64,000 bases of DNA from Pseudomonas resinovorans NBRC 106553 (lineage in GTDB: Bacteria; Pseudomonadota; Gammaproteobacteria; Pseudomonadales; Pseudomonadaceae), in the NCBI RefSeq assembly GCF_000412695.1, contig NC_021506.1, positions 62,001 to 126,000 of the forward strand. The letters run 5' to 3'. Each line of letters begins with the position of its first letter. Position 1 is the first letter of the stretch. This document shows, piece by piece, positions 25,132 to 32,956 of this stretch. The notes beneath the pieces were generated by a model that was given only the letters and a program-made list of their open reading frames with translations, had not been told where the DNA came from and searched no databases. The position numbers and the translations under genes are program-made.

Positions 25132-25208
25132 GCACGGTATTTTCCTGGTTGCCGTGGGCGCTGTTCGACCGCACTTCAGCTAGCGTCGGCAGACCCATGG
25201 GTTTCCCC

Positions 25209-25445
25209 TCAACCCACCGTGGGTTTGTTGGTGCCCGTTTTCAAAGGCTGGTTGGCCTCCTTGAATTCGTATTGCTTTACAGGTCGCATAGCAGCCATAA
25301 AACCATCCATGAAAAGCCAGGCAGAGAATGTGGCCCCGATTAATACCGCTACCCGGCCAACCCAGTCGTTCACTCCGGTTGAAACAACCAGTTGCATCAC
25401 CATAGCCGCGAACCAAAATGCGATTGCCTTGTTACCTGAAAACAT
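25209..25445 (-). CDS. Small two-span membrane protein
   Basis: The ATG at 25445 gives 78 residues with two hydrophobic segments ('AIAFWFAAMVMQLVVS' and 'VGRVAVLIGATFSAWLFMDG') and a polar tail. AGGA lies 9 nt upstream. The GGGCCGAGG-family hairpin precedes the start by 50 nt. Function unknown. Confidence 0.6.
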   Translation of the reverse strand: MFSGNKAIAFWFAAMVMQLVVSTGVNDWVGRVAVLIGATFSAWLFMDGFMAAMRPVKQYEFKEANQPLKTGTNKPTVG

Positions 25446-25494
25446 ACTGACCGTCCTGTTTGGGGAGTACGCAATGTGGCGTCCTCGTCTACGT

Positions 25495-25522
25495 CCTCGG
25501 CCCAGCTTTTTAGGGCTGGGCT
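25495..25522 (-). promoter_or_regulatory. Leader hairpin of the GGGCCGAGG family
   Basis: On the minus strand AAGCCCAGCCC-TAAAA-AGCTGGGCCGAGG, 50 nt before the ATG at 25445. See the copies at 24377, 26303 and 37838. Confidence 0.5.
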
Positions 25523-25570
25523 TGGGGTGTATCTGGTCGGCAGATCCGCCGCGTTTTCCTCGAACAGTTA

Positions 25571-25735
25571 CTATTGATCGGCCATGACTGAACACACGTA
25601 GATGAACCACGTCAGGCCATCAGTCACCACAAAGAACCCGAGCCACAGCTTCCAGAAAGATGCAGCTTGCGAGCTGAGCCATCCAAAAAAAACAGCGAGA
25701 AATGCTGAGAAAAAAATTGCTCCACTGATGCTCAT
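25571..25735 (-). CDS. Small membrane protein
   Basis: The product has 54 residues (MSISGAIFFSAFLAVFFGWL, then a second segment LGFFVVTDGLTWFIYVCS). TAGGAAA precedes the ATG by 6 nt. It lies 9 bp after the 25745 gene, so it is probably in its operon. Unknown function. Confidence 0.55.
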   Translation of the reverse strand: MSISGAIFFSAFLAVFFGWLSSQAASFWKLWLGFFVVTDGLTWFIYVCSVMADQ

Positions 25736-25744
25736 GTCGATTTC

Positions 25745-26254
25745 CTACAGAAAAACGGTGTCAGTGAGGGTCTTGCTGCCATCGGCGCCGATGGTGGTCA
25801 TCCGCATCCGTGCCCCCTCGCCACCGCGCATTTCAAACCCTTCGGGTGGGTCGATCAGAAACCCAGCTGTACGGGTGCTTGGGTCGCCAAGACCGTAGAC
25901 CGGGTTCTCACCTTCGGCGCTGGGGGTCACATCGCCAAAGCACGGCAGCACCGCCTCAATCTCTTCAGGGGTCAACGGTAGGTACATGTTATTGGCGTGC
26001 TGCACCAGTTCACCGTTGCAGTGCCGCAGCAGGTAAATATCAGACCCGAAAATGCCTTGGCGACGGCGGATCTGCACAACGTAACCAACCTGATTCACCA
26101 GGGGTGCAGGGCCTGGGCCAGTCCGCACGTATTGACCGAACACCGGCAATTGATCCTGGGCACCGGCAAACATAGTTGTGGCCCGCTCTCCCCAGTCAGC
26201 CGATTGAAGTACGCGGGAGAACACCTCTTGATAATCTGGCTTTGCGCGATCCAT
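25745..26254 (-). CDS. Hypothetical plasmid protein
   Basis: The 169-residue soluble protein (MDRAKPDYQEVFSRVLQSAD) has a beta-rich middle ('VGYVVQIRRRQGIFGSDIYLLR') that looks like an SH3-like barrel. CAGGAAA precedes the ATG by 5 nt. A GGGCCGAGG-family hairpin lies 49 nt upstream. The family name is unknown to me. Confidence 0.6.
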   Translation of the reverse strand: MDRAKPDYQEVFSRVLQSADWGERATTMFAGAQDQLPVFGQYVRTGPGPAPLVNQVGYVVQIRRRQGIFGSDIYLLRHCNGELVQHANNMYLPLTPEEIEAVLPCFGDVTPSAEGENPVYGLGDPSTRTAGFLIDPPEGFEMRGGEGARMRMTTIGADGSKTLTDTVFL

Positions 26255-26302
26255 GTTTTTCCTGCTCGATCATGAGGGCCGAAAGTGGCCCTGCTCCTAC
26301 TG

Positions 26303-26326
26303 CCTCGGCCCAGCATGGCTGGGCTT
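26303..26326 (-). promoter_or_regulatory. Leader hairpin of the GGGCCGAGG family
   Basis: On the minus strand AAGCCCAGC-CAT-GCTGGGCCGAGG forms a compact stem 49 nt before the ATG at 26254. A second stem (AGGGCCACTTTCGGCCCT) lies between it and the start. Confidence 0.5.
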
Positions 26327-26351
26327 GGGCGTACCTGGGCGGTTTCCGTGA

Positions 26352-26600
26352 TCAGTTGTTGGGGGTTGATTCCAGAAGCTCGCGGACTTCATCCGCATAC
26401 GCCCACCAGATGATGTCAGTCCGTTCAACGCTCCAGCCGTCACTACATGCCGTGCTCCAGTTTGGCTCGTCACCCTCATCAATACAGTTGTAGTCAGTGA
26501 CCTTGAGGACGTGCAGGCCGTAGGTGGCAGTCAACGCGATGAGTTTCGGTGACTCCCCGTCAATCAAGCGAGGTACATCTGAAGGTGAGTGCCTAAGCAT
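26352..26600 (-). CDS. Small acidic hypothetical protein
   Basis: The ATG at 26600 (GAGGGA upstream) gives 82 residues. The middle and end are tryptophan rich and acidic ('IDEGDEPNWSTACSDGWSVE', 'IIWWAYADEVRELLES'). It follows the 26612 gene by 11 bp. No family is recognised. Confidence 0.55.
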   Translation of the reverse strand: MLRHSPSDVPRLIDGESPKLIALTATYGLHVLKVTDYNCIDEGDEPNWSTACSDGWSVERTDIIWWAYADEVRELLESTPNN

Positions 26601-26611
26601 CTTGTTTTCCC

Positions 26612-27355
26612 TCAAGCAGCGGCTTGATCGGCCTGAGCCATGATCGCCTTGGCCGCGTGGTTGATCATGTAGAGCTGAGCATAAAGGCTGTCGCAGGTCT
26701 TCGTTATCCGGTGCTCGTACCACTCTTCGCCGAGGCACAGGACCTCGGCATTGTCGCGCATGAACTGGTGCGCCTCTTCGGTGAAACCGATGTTCTCAGC
26801 GAGGTCAAAGAGGTCGTCCCAGTGCATCCAGCGATCATCGCCATTCTCCAGATCGCGGCGGTTGGTCACGGTCAGGGCGCGGAACTCCCCCCAATGCTCA
26901 CCACGAACCAGGTCCGCATCCTGCGCCCAGGCTGGCAGGGCGTCCCAAATTTCCTCGGAGCAGTTGTCGTGCAGTTCCCGGCAGATGCTCGACACCAGTA
27001 CCTGGCGGAACAGGGTTGTGCTGAATACCTGCTTTTTGTGGGACTCGTTGAGCTTGGTGTGCAGGTAGTAGGTGACGTCATCACCCGCAAGGAACGATAT
27101 GCCATAGCCCAGGCCGACACTGAACGTCAGGTCGCCGATATCGCCGACAACGGCGATTCCGAACCGGGTCATCATGATATCGAAGGCATAGGCGGTGGTG
27201 CTCTCGGCCTTGCAACGCCAGACCTCAACGTCGGGCTGCTTCACCAGGCAGGTGTACTGGTGATTTTTGAGCTTTTCGGCGGCACGGGCCTTGCTCTCGG
27301 CCTCTGTCTGCCGGCGTTCTTCGATGTAAGCCGCTCGCGTTGTTTCAACATTCAT
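26612..27355 (-). CDS. Hypothetical protein
   Basis: The protein has 247 residues and starts MNVETTRAAYIEERRQTE behind AAGGAAC. A charged N-terminal helix is followed by a mixed domain ('AYAFDIMMTRFGIAVVGDIGD', 'LGYGISFLAGDDVTYYLHTK') with hydrophobic strands but no clear membrane span. It looks like a common large-plasmid protein of unknown role. The gene after it is tightly spaced. Confidence 0.6.
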   Translation of the reverse strand: MNVETTRAAYIEERRQTEAESKARAAEKLKNHQYTCLVKQPDVEVWRCKAESTTAYAFDIMMTRFGIAVVGDIGDLTFSVGLGYGISFLAGDDVTYYLHTKLNESHKKQVFSTTLFRQVLVSSICRELHDNCSEEIWDALPAWAQDADLVRGEHWGEFRALTVTNRRDLENGDDRWMHWDDLFDLAENIGFTEEAHQFMRDNAEVLCLGEEWYEHRITKTCDSLYAQLYMINHAAKAIMAQADQAAA

Positions 27356-27461
27356 GATCCGTTCCTTGACTGCATGTGGGTGACAAAAGATTCAGCTATG
27401 AGCGTACTGCGGCTAGCCGAAAACCCAATGGCTGGTTGAGCGACAGTGCGTTGCTCAAAGA

Positions 27462-27493
27462 AAAGCCCGCCGAGGTTAAGCCTGGCGGGCTTT
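27462..27493. terminator. Hairpin terminator between transcription units
   Basis: AAAGCCCGCC, a 12-nt loop and GGCGGGCTTT form a stem in the 270-bp gap between the 27626 and 27355 genes. It probably ends the transcript of the phosphatase gene. Nothing else is seen in the gap. Confidence 0.6.
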
Positions 27494-27625
27494 GGTAATA
27501 AAACGAGCAGCTTCAGCGGCACCACAGACGAGACAGGAGGGGGAGGAGTGCCTTGGGAGCATAGCTTCTACCATGAAGCTGCCCAGGGCCTAATTTACCA
27601 TGACTCGCTGCGGTCTTCTGCTCTC

Positions 27626-28156
27626 TCAGGAGAACAGCGATTTGATCGCCGAAAGAAGGCTTCGCTTTGGCGCTTCTGGTTCCACTGGTGTTCTTGCCGC
27701 ACGGTAGGCTGCCATCAGGTGAACATCGTTGGCCAACATCCGGTAGACGCACTGGTTTGCGTCTGGGGTCGGCTTATGCAGCTGGTACCCATGATGTTTG
27801 CTGATATACAAAGCTACCGCGGCACTCCGGGATCGCCCGGCCTGGCAATTGACGGCGATATTTTCCCCTTGATCTGCAATTTCTCGGATGCGCTCCCGCA
27901 GCACGTCAGCCTTGCTGCTGAGCAGGTAGTCGACGTAATTCCGCTCAAAATCTGGCCCGTATATCTCGATGACTTCTTCGTCAAAGCCAGCATCAATGAA
28001 GTGGTGGTAGCTCACGCTCTTCCACCGTGCTTCGTCGATGCAGGCCTGATCTTCAAGGCCATCAGATATCGATAACAGGTGCCAGTCGGGGCCTGGCGCG
28101 TGTGCTTCAGCGTCGCTGCGCGATAAAAAGATGCAGCTGGGTATGGTTCGGTGCAT
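27626..28156 (-). CDS. Dual-specificity/tyrosine phosphatase-like protein
   Basis: The ATG at 28156 (GGAGA upstream) gives 176 residues. 'AVNCQAGRSRSAAVALYIS' contains the C-x5-R P-loop of cysteine phosphatases (Cys followed by QAGRS and Arg); the residue before Cys is Asn rather than the usual His. A candidate general acid lies in 'FIDAGFDEEVIEIYG'. The target is unknown. It stands alone between two terminators. Confidence 0.7.
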   Translation of the reverse strand: MHRTIPSCIFLSRSDAEAHAPGPDWHLLSISDGLEDQACIDEARWKSVSYHHFIDAGFDEEVIEIYGPDFERNYVDYLLSSKADVLRERIREIADQGENIAVNCQAGRSRSAAVALYISKHHGYQLHKPTPDANQCVYRMLANDVHLMAAYRAARTPVEPEAPKRSLLSAIKSLFS

Positions 28157-28211
28157 TTGTCTCTCCGTTGCCATCGGCATGACTACTGGATTGATAGATC
28201 CCTTTTTCAAT

Positions 28212-28247
28212 GAAAAAGCCCGCGAGCTGGTCAGGGCTGCGGGCTTC
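28212..28247. terminator. Rho-independent terminator
   Basis: AAAAAGCCCGC, a loop with an inner stem and GCGGGCTT end the minus-strand SPFH gene. Confidence 0.65.
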
Positions 28248-28264
28248 TAGTGTGGAAGGATGGA

Positions 28265-29146
28265 TTACTTCTTGGCGTCGATGAACGGCAGGGTTCCGCC
28301 TGGAAGTACCGTGGTAGGCAGCACGCCGTTCCAGCGCTCGGCTTTGGTAAGCTCGACCAGGCCGGGGTTGCTGCCCAGGGCGCGGGCGCGGGCGTCGATG
28401 GCTTTTGCTTCCGCTTCGCCGCGCAGCTGGATGCTTTCCGCTTCGGCACGTGCGGCGGCCAGTGCCGAATCCGCGGTAGCCTGGGCCTGGGTGACGACAA
28501 TCCGCGCCTGGATCTGCTCAGTGGCCAGTTGCTGCTCACGAGTCTTCACGGCAACCTCAGCGCGCATGCGTTCTTCGATCGACTTCTCGTAGGCGTCACT
28601 GAAGTCGATGTTCTCGACTTGCACACTGTCGATCACCACCGGTCCACTGATTGCGCCCTTGATTGCGGTGGCGATATCGGCAACCAGCTTGCCGCGTTGC
28701 TGTACGGCGTTGACGGCGGTGTACTGACCGAAGACGTTTTCTACCTGTGTCGGGACATGGCGGCTGATCGCCCTTGTCAGCAGGCCGTCCAGATCGGCGT
28801 AGCTCTTGTAGACATCCGCGACCTCACCTGCCGGCACGTGCCAGCTGACCGAGACCGACAGCGTTGCAGCCTGCTGGTCACGGCTGTACGCCTGCAAGCC
28901 GTCCCACTTGGTGGCGTTGTTCTGTATCGAGATCGCTTTGGCGCTGTCGATGAAGGGGATTTTCCAATGCAGGCCTGGATCTGCCACCTCCATAAAGGCA
29001 CCGTTGCGCAGGACTACTGCGCGCTCTTTCTCGTCGACGGTGTAAAACGAACCCAGCAGCAGACCCACGCCAATAACGGCCGAAACGGCAATCAAGCCGA
29101 GAGCCAGGGGAGATTTGGAGGAGGATGAGAAATTGTTGAATTGCAT
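28265..29146 (-). CDS. SPFH/prohibitin-family membrane protein
   Basis: The 293-residue protein has an N-terminal membrane helix ('LGLIAVSAVIGVGLLLGSFY') and then the band-7 domain ('VDEKERAVVLRNGAFMEV...PGLHWKIPF'). A long alanine/glutamate coiled coil follows ('VVTQAQATADSALAAARAEAES'), as in prohibitin and HflC. Such proteins build ring- or cage-like scaffolds in the inner membrane and often steer proteases. The TTCAG-N13-CTGAA operator lies 66 nt upstream of the start, so it belongs to the same regulon as the transfer genes. An S49 peptidase gene is encoded about 1 kb away on the other strand. Confidence 0.9.
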   Translation of the reverse strand: MQFNNFSSSSKSPLALGLIAVSAVIGVGLLLGSFYTVDEKERAVVLRNGAFMEVADPGLHWKIPFIDSAKAISIQNNATKWDGLQAYSRDQQAATLSVSVSWHVPAGEVADVYKSYADLDGLLTRAISRHVPTQVENVFGQYTAVNAVQQRGKLVADIATAIKGAISGPVVIDSVQVENIDFSDAYEKSIEERMRAEVAVKTREQQLATEQIQARIVVTQAQATADSALAAARAEAESIQLRGEAEAKAIDARARALGSNPGLVELTKAERWNGVLPTTVLPGGTLPFIDAKK

Positions 29147-29211
29147 ACTGATGATCCTTGGTGGTTGGTCGCCGGATAGTTTGTTAGGTACTGACTGAGG
29201 AATGTCCCGAT

Positions 29212-29234
29212 TTCAGGCGGTTTTATCGCCTGAA
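29212..29234 (-). promoter_or_regulatory. TTCAG-N13-CTGAA operator upstream of SPFH gene
   Basis: The symmetric site extends to 9-bp arms (TTTCAGGCG and CGCCTGAAA around a 7-bp centre). It is the best copy together with 47163 and lies 66 nt from the start at 29146. Confidence 0.7.
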
Positions 29235-29383
29235 AGCGGGCTAAGCTGTTTGTGGTTTGCGGTGTTTTTCTCCTCGGTTTCGGCCGCGTTGCATTGGCCA
29301 CGCTATAGGCATGCCTGAAATACCCAAGTCGCCTCGATACTGCCGGCTACCTGGCTGATTGAGTCACGGGGGCTGACAGCGCG

Positions 29384-29409
29384 AAAAAAGGCGACACAAA
29401 TGGTCGCCT
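29384..29409 (-). terminator. Rho-independent terminator
   Basis: Minus-strand AGGCGAC-CATTTGT-GTCGCCT followed by TTTTTT closes the 29429-29988 gene pair. Confidence 0.75.
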
Positions 29410-29428
29410 GAGTTCTATGGGTCTCCGT

Positions 29429-29665
29429 TTAGAGGCTCTTCAACACACCCCAGTGAACTGGACGGCGATCCGCCTTTTCCAGTGCCTCCGCTGCTACCGA
29501 GGCTTGCTCGTGCGAACTCCACACGCTGTCGGAGCAACGCTCAACTCCGTGCTCCTGGTCTCGGAAAATCAGGTCAAAGGTCGGAGCCTCATACTGGTCA
29601 GAGATATCCCGCACCACAAAGCGCTCGTGCTCGAAGTTTTGTGTCACGGCGGATGTGGCGCTCAT
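29429..29665 (-). CDS. Small hypothetical protein
   Basis: The start at 29665 forms an ATGA overlap with the stop of the upstream gene, so I prefer it to the ATG 6 nt earlier. The product has 78 residues (MSATSAVTQNFEHERFVVRD) and is acidic in the middle. It is translationally coupled to the gene before it. Unknown family. Confidence 0.6.
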   Translation of the reverse strand: MSATSAVTQNFEHERFVVRDISDQYEAPTFDLIFRDQEHGVERCSDSVWSSHEQASVAAEALEKADRRPVHWGVLKSL

Positions 29666-29988
29666 AGGCATAATCCTGCCTTCAGGGAGGCCTCGGATGC
29701 GGGCTTCGGGGGGGCTTCCAGCTGTTCTACCGAATGACCAGGGGGTGGCCCGCTCGATGCCGACCCGTCGCCTTCTGGTTGGGAGGTGGACGTTTCGATG
29801 TTCCAGCGACCAATCTCAATTCCAAGCTCATGGCTGGCCTCTTGTGAGAGCCCTTGCAAAGCGTCCTCAACGGCTAATTCGAGCTTGGCTTTCAGCCGAG
29901 AAAGCGCTTGCGGTGAGCCGATAACTCCAATGACCAGGTTGAGAGTAAGTCCAGCCCGATTCCGGGCTTGGGGCGTGACGACCTGCAT
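29662..29988 (-). CDS. Hypothetical protein
   Basis: The 108-residue protein starts behind GGAGA. An N-terminal alpha/beta part ('LTLNLVIGVIGSPQALSRLKAKLELAVEDAL') leads into a proline/serine-rich tail that may be disordered. It is coupled to the 29429 gene by a 4-nt overlap and is divergent from the S49 peptidase gene. Unknown. Confidence 0.55.
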   Translation of the reverse strand: MQVVTPQARNRAGLTLNLVIGVIGSPQALSRLKAKLELAVEDALQGLSQEASHELGIEIGRWNIETSTSQPEGDGSASSGPPPGHSVEQLEAPPKPASEASLKAGLCL

Positions 29989-30120
29989 AAATGGTTCTCC
30001 GTATAAGTGATCCGCCTCCTTCTCTCACGACCGCCGAGAATCCCAAGTTCCCGTTGCCTGTTCAGGATTGCTTCTCCGCAGTGTTTAATAGCCGTGTATA
30101 AATTTTCTGACGGAAATCCC

Positions 30121-31056
30121 ATGGATCAAAGCCTCGAAGTCTTGGAGCGAACGCTGCAAGCAAGCATCAAAGAGCAGCGTGCAGCACGTCGCTGGAAGAA
30201 TTTTTTCCGTCTCGCGACTCTTGGGATCGTCGTGACTGCTTTTGTGGTCGGCGGAAGGGCAGACCTTGATGGCGTTGGGGCCGATGTGCCGGTAACAGCA
30301 AAAATCAAGGTGAGGGGAGTGATTGCGGATGGGGAGGAAGCGAGCGCTGAGAACCTGAAACGCAGCCTCGGCAAGGCCTTTGAAAATGAGAATACGAAAG
30401 CTGTGATTTTGGAAATCAACAGCCCAGGCGGAAGTCCCGTGCAGGCGGGCCATGTTTACGATGAAGTTCGTCGCTTGCGTGCACTGCATCCAGACACGAA
30501 GGTTTATGCCGTCATCACAGATCTGGGTGCCTCCGGTGGCTATTACATCGCCAGCGCAGCCGATGAGATATTTGCGGACAAGGCAAGTTTGGTCGGATCG
30601 ATCGGTGTCACCGCGGCGAGCTTCGGTTACGTTGAGCTCATGCAAAAGCTTGGGGTCGAACGCCGCGCCTATACCTCCGGGGAACACAAGGCTTTCCTGG
30701 ATCAATTCCAGCCTCAAAATCCTGAGGAGAGGAAGTTCTGGGAAGGGGTTCTCAAAACAACCCACAACCAATTCATTCGCTCGGTAGAGGCTGGTCGGGG
30801 AGATCGTCTGAAAGCCAAGGAGAATCCCGACCTGTACTCGGGGCTGATATGGACGGGCGAGCAAGCGGTGGGACTGGGGCTGGTTGATCGCCTTGGTGAT
30901 TCTGACTACGTGGCTCGTGAAGTCGTAGGTGTGAGCAAGATCGTTGATTTCACCCGCAAACAGAATCCCCTGGATCGCTTTGCCAGCAAGATCGGCGCTT
31001 CGGTTGCCGATCAGCTCTCATTGCGGCTTGGGTTCGACGGCCTGAGCTTGCGCTAA
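30121..31056 (+). CDS. S49-family signal peptide peptidase SppA-like protease
   Basis: I start at the ATG at 30121 with GACGGAAA upstream, giving 311 residues. A membrane helix near residues 28-45 ('LATLGIVVTAFVVGG') precedes the S49 domain ('VILEINSPGGSPVQAGHVYDEV'). The catalytic serine lies in 'DLGASGGYYIASAADEI'. The likely catalytic lysine is in 'RRAYTSGEHKAFLDQF', as in the short SppA of Gram-positives and archaea. These enzymes cut remnant signal peptides or membrane proteins. With the SPFH protein nearby it recalls scaffold-protease pairs; a functional link is inference. Confidence 0.88.
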   Translation: MDQSLEVLERTLQASIKEQRAARRWKNFFRLATLGIVVTAFVVGGRADLDGVGADVPVTAKIKVRGVIADGEEASAENLKRSLGKAFENENTKAVILEINSPGGSPVQAGHVYDEVRRLRALHPDTKVYAVITDLGASGGYYIASAADEIFADKASLVGSIGVTAASFGYVELMQKLGVERRAYTSGEHKAFLDQFQPQNPEERKFWEGVLKTTHNQFIRSVEAGRGDRLKAKENPDLYSGLIWTGEQAVGLGLVDRLGDSDYVAREVVGVSKIVDFTRKQNPLDRFASKIGASVADQLSLRLGFDGLSLR

Positions 31057-31092
31057 GGCCCAGCAGGAACACTGCCAGGCTAAGCAGGATCT

Positions 31093-31124
31093 GCCCCGTC
31101 CAGAGATGGACGGGGCATTTTTTT
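31093..31124 (+). terminator. Rho-independent terminator
   Basis: GCCCCGTCC-AGAGAT-GGACGGGGC then a T-run sits between the convergent S49 and NdpA genes. Confidence 0.8.
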
Positions 31125-32124
31125 AGCCGCGCTTGAGTTGATCACGCAACTGAGTGGGTAGATTGCGAATGGTCAGGGTGCCGGCATTCTCGTCGTAGTC
31201 GATCTTGGAACCCAGTAGGTGGGCTTCGAAGCTGATCGACAACCCTTCGGCGCGGCCGGTGAAGCGGCGGAATTGGTTGAGGGTGCGTTTATCCGCTGGA
31301 ATCTCAGGCGACAGTCCATAGTCGCGGTTGCGGATGTGATCGTAGAACGCCTTTGGTCGATCTTCATCAATCAGCCCGGACAGCTCCTCCAGCGTCATCG
31401 GCTCGCCCAACTTCGCCTGGCTGGTGGCGTAGCCAACCAGAGTATTGGTCTTCTCCCGCGCCTGCTCCTCGGGCAGATCCTCGCTCTCGACGAAATCACT
31501 GAATGCCTTGAGCAGGGTGCGGGTTTCGCCGGGAGCGTCTACACCCTCCTGGCAACCGATGAAATCACGGAAGTAGTCCGAGACCTTTCGACCGTTCTTG
31601 CCCTTGATGAACGAAATGTACTGCTTGGACTGCTTGTTGTTCTGCCATTCGCTGATGTTGATGCGTGCTGCCAGGTGAAGTTGGCCGAGATCCAGGTGCT
31701 TGGCTGGGGTCACGTCCAGGGTGTCGTTCACCGCCACGCCTTCGCTGTGGTGCAGCAGAGCGACGGTGAGGTAGTCGGTCATGCCTTGCTGATAGTGGGC
31801 GAACAGGACGTGGCCGCCGGTTGAGAGGTTCGATTCTTCCATCAGTTTTTGCAGGTGCTCGACCGCATGGCGGCTGAAGGCGGTGAAGTCCTGGTTTTCG
31901 TCGAGGTAATCCTTCAACCATCGGCTGAAGGGATAAGCGCCTGACTCCCCGTGGAAGAGACCCCAGGCCTTGCCTTGCTTGGCGTTGTAGCTTTCGTTGA
32001 GGTCCGCGAGCATGTTCTCGATGGCCTGCGACGCGCCCAACTCTGTATCGCGGGCATGCAACACCGCGGGGGTTCCATCGGGTTTTTTGTCGATCTGATG
32101 AACGATGATGTGACGTATTGGCAT
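31123..32124 (-). CDS. Nucleoid-associated protein NdpA/YejK family
   Basis: The ATG at 32124 with AAGGA upstream gives 333 residues. '[20 protein letters not shown]' is the typical N-terminus of the 37-kDa nucleoid-associated family (PF04245). '[23 protein letters not shown]'-type and '[20 protein letters not shown]' blocks follow. YejK-type proteins bind DNA and have been linked to topoisomerases in E. coli. A RadD (YejH)-like helicase is encoded just upstream and divergent, so two yej-type families occur together here. Confidence 0.9.
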   Translation of the reverse strand: MPIRHIIVHQIDKKPDGTPAVLHARDTELGASQAIENMLADLNESYNAKQGKAWGLFHGESGAYPFSRWLKDYLDENQDFTAFSRHAVEHLQKLMEESNLSTGGHVLFAHYQQGMTDYLTVALLHHSEGVAVNDTLDVTPAKHLDLGQLHLAARINISEWQNNKQSKQYISFIKGKNGRKVSDYFRDFIGCQEGVDAPGETRTLLKAFSDFVESEDLPEEQAREKTNTLVGYATSQAKLGEPMTLEELSGLIDEDRPKAFYDHIRNRDYGLSPEIPADKRTLNQFRRFTGRAEGLSISFEAHLLGSKIDYDENAGTLTIRNLPTQLRDQLKRG

Positions 32125-32149
32125 GAGCAAAGTCCTTGTAGTTTTGGGG

Positions 32150-32698
32150 TTAGAAAGGCGTTTCGTGGGGGTGTTTCGACAAATGGGCGGTGAGCACTTG
32201 CTTACTGAAGTCGGTCAGAATTTCAGGAGCAAGAACGGAACCGGTGATTGCAGCTGCGGGGCGAAAAATCCTCTTGCCGGAAGCCGTGAGCCAATCGAAC
32301 ACCATGAAGTGTTGGTGTGCCCCAGTTTTGAGAGGCGGCAGCGCCTGCCAGGTCATAGTAGAACTGGCGTATAGCGACAGCGCTGATATTACGGTTTGGG
32401 ACTCCGCTGCATTGCGGCGCTGCTCTGGCAAAGCGTCATAGGCGGTGAGGGTTGCGCCGAGAACATCGGCTGGCTGAAGCCCTCCAAGATTCTTCAGATC
32501 CTCGCCACCCTGCATTGCTCGATAGCCATCCAGCGTCAGCTGGCCAACGAGTCGGGGGCCAGCCACTAGGTTGTATGAGTACAGCCAGAATCCAACGGCA
32601 TTTCGTGCGCCGGCTGCATCATCATCGATAACCCAGCTTGCATCGCGCAGTGACTCAGCGAACTTGCGAGCACGCGCCTCTCCTACGTCATCCATCAT
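32150..32698 (-). CDS. Hypothetical protein
   Basis: The frame is open for 309 codons, but the ATG pair at 32698 has a strong TAGGAGGC directly upstream and gives 182 residues ([19 protein letters not shown]). The extra N-terminus would overlap the promoter and coding start of the divergent helicase gene. The protein looks mainly helical. It precedes ndpA by 25 bp and is probably co-transcribed. No family is recognised. Confidence 0.65.
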   Translation of the reverse strand: MMDDVGEARARKFAESLRDASWVIDDDAAGARNAVGFWLYSYNLVAGPRLVGQLTLDGYRAMQGGEDLKNLGGLQPADVLGATLTAYDALPEQRRNAAESQTVISALSLYASSTMTWQALPPLKTGAHQHFMVFDWLTASGKRIFRPAAAITGSVLAPEILTDFSKQVLTAHLSKHPHETPF

Positions 32699-32956
32699 GC
32701 CTCCTATCTCTTGGCCTGCGTCGACGCCTGTGCGAAAGCTCAGGCAATGTCGAACACAGTCGCACGCCGGCCGGAAAACCCAAGTCAAGGCGCGAGCATC
32801 AGGAAGAGCCTGTATCGGCGTGCATTGGCAGGAAAAAATATCCCCCTCAATCAGGCTGCGCTCTGTTGCCGCCTCCATCCCACGGCTCGACCACCTGGCT
32901 TGGGTTATTTCGAAGCGATGGTTTCCTACCTGTAGTTCGTACAGCGAGAAACCTCG

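Noticed and set aside
26624..27439. 271-codon open frame on the plus strand
   Set aside because: It is antisense to the minus-strand gene 26612-27355, which has a better start site and tight spacing with its neighbour.
28250..29128. 292-codon open frame on the plus strand
   Set aside because: It is antisense to the SPFH gene. The minus-strand product has a clear family match and the plus-strand product has none.
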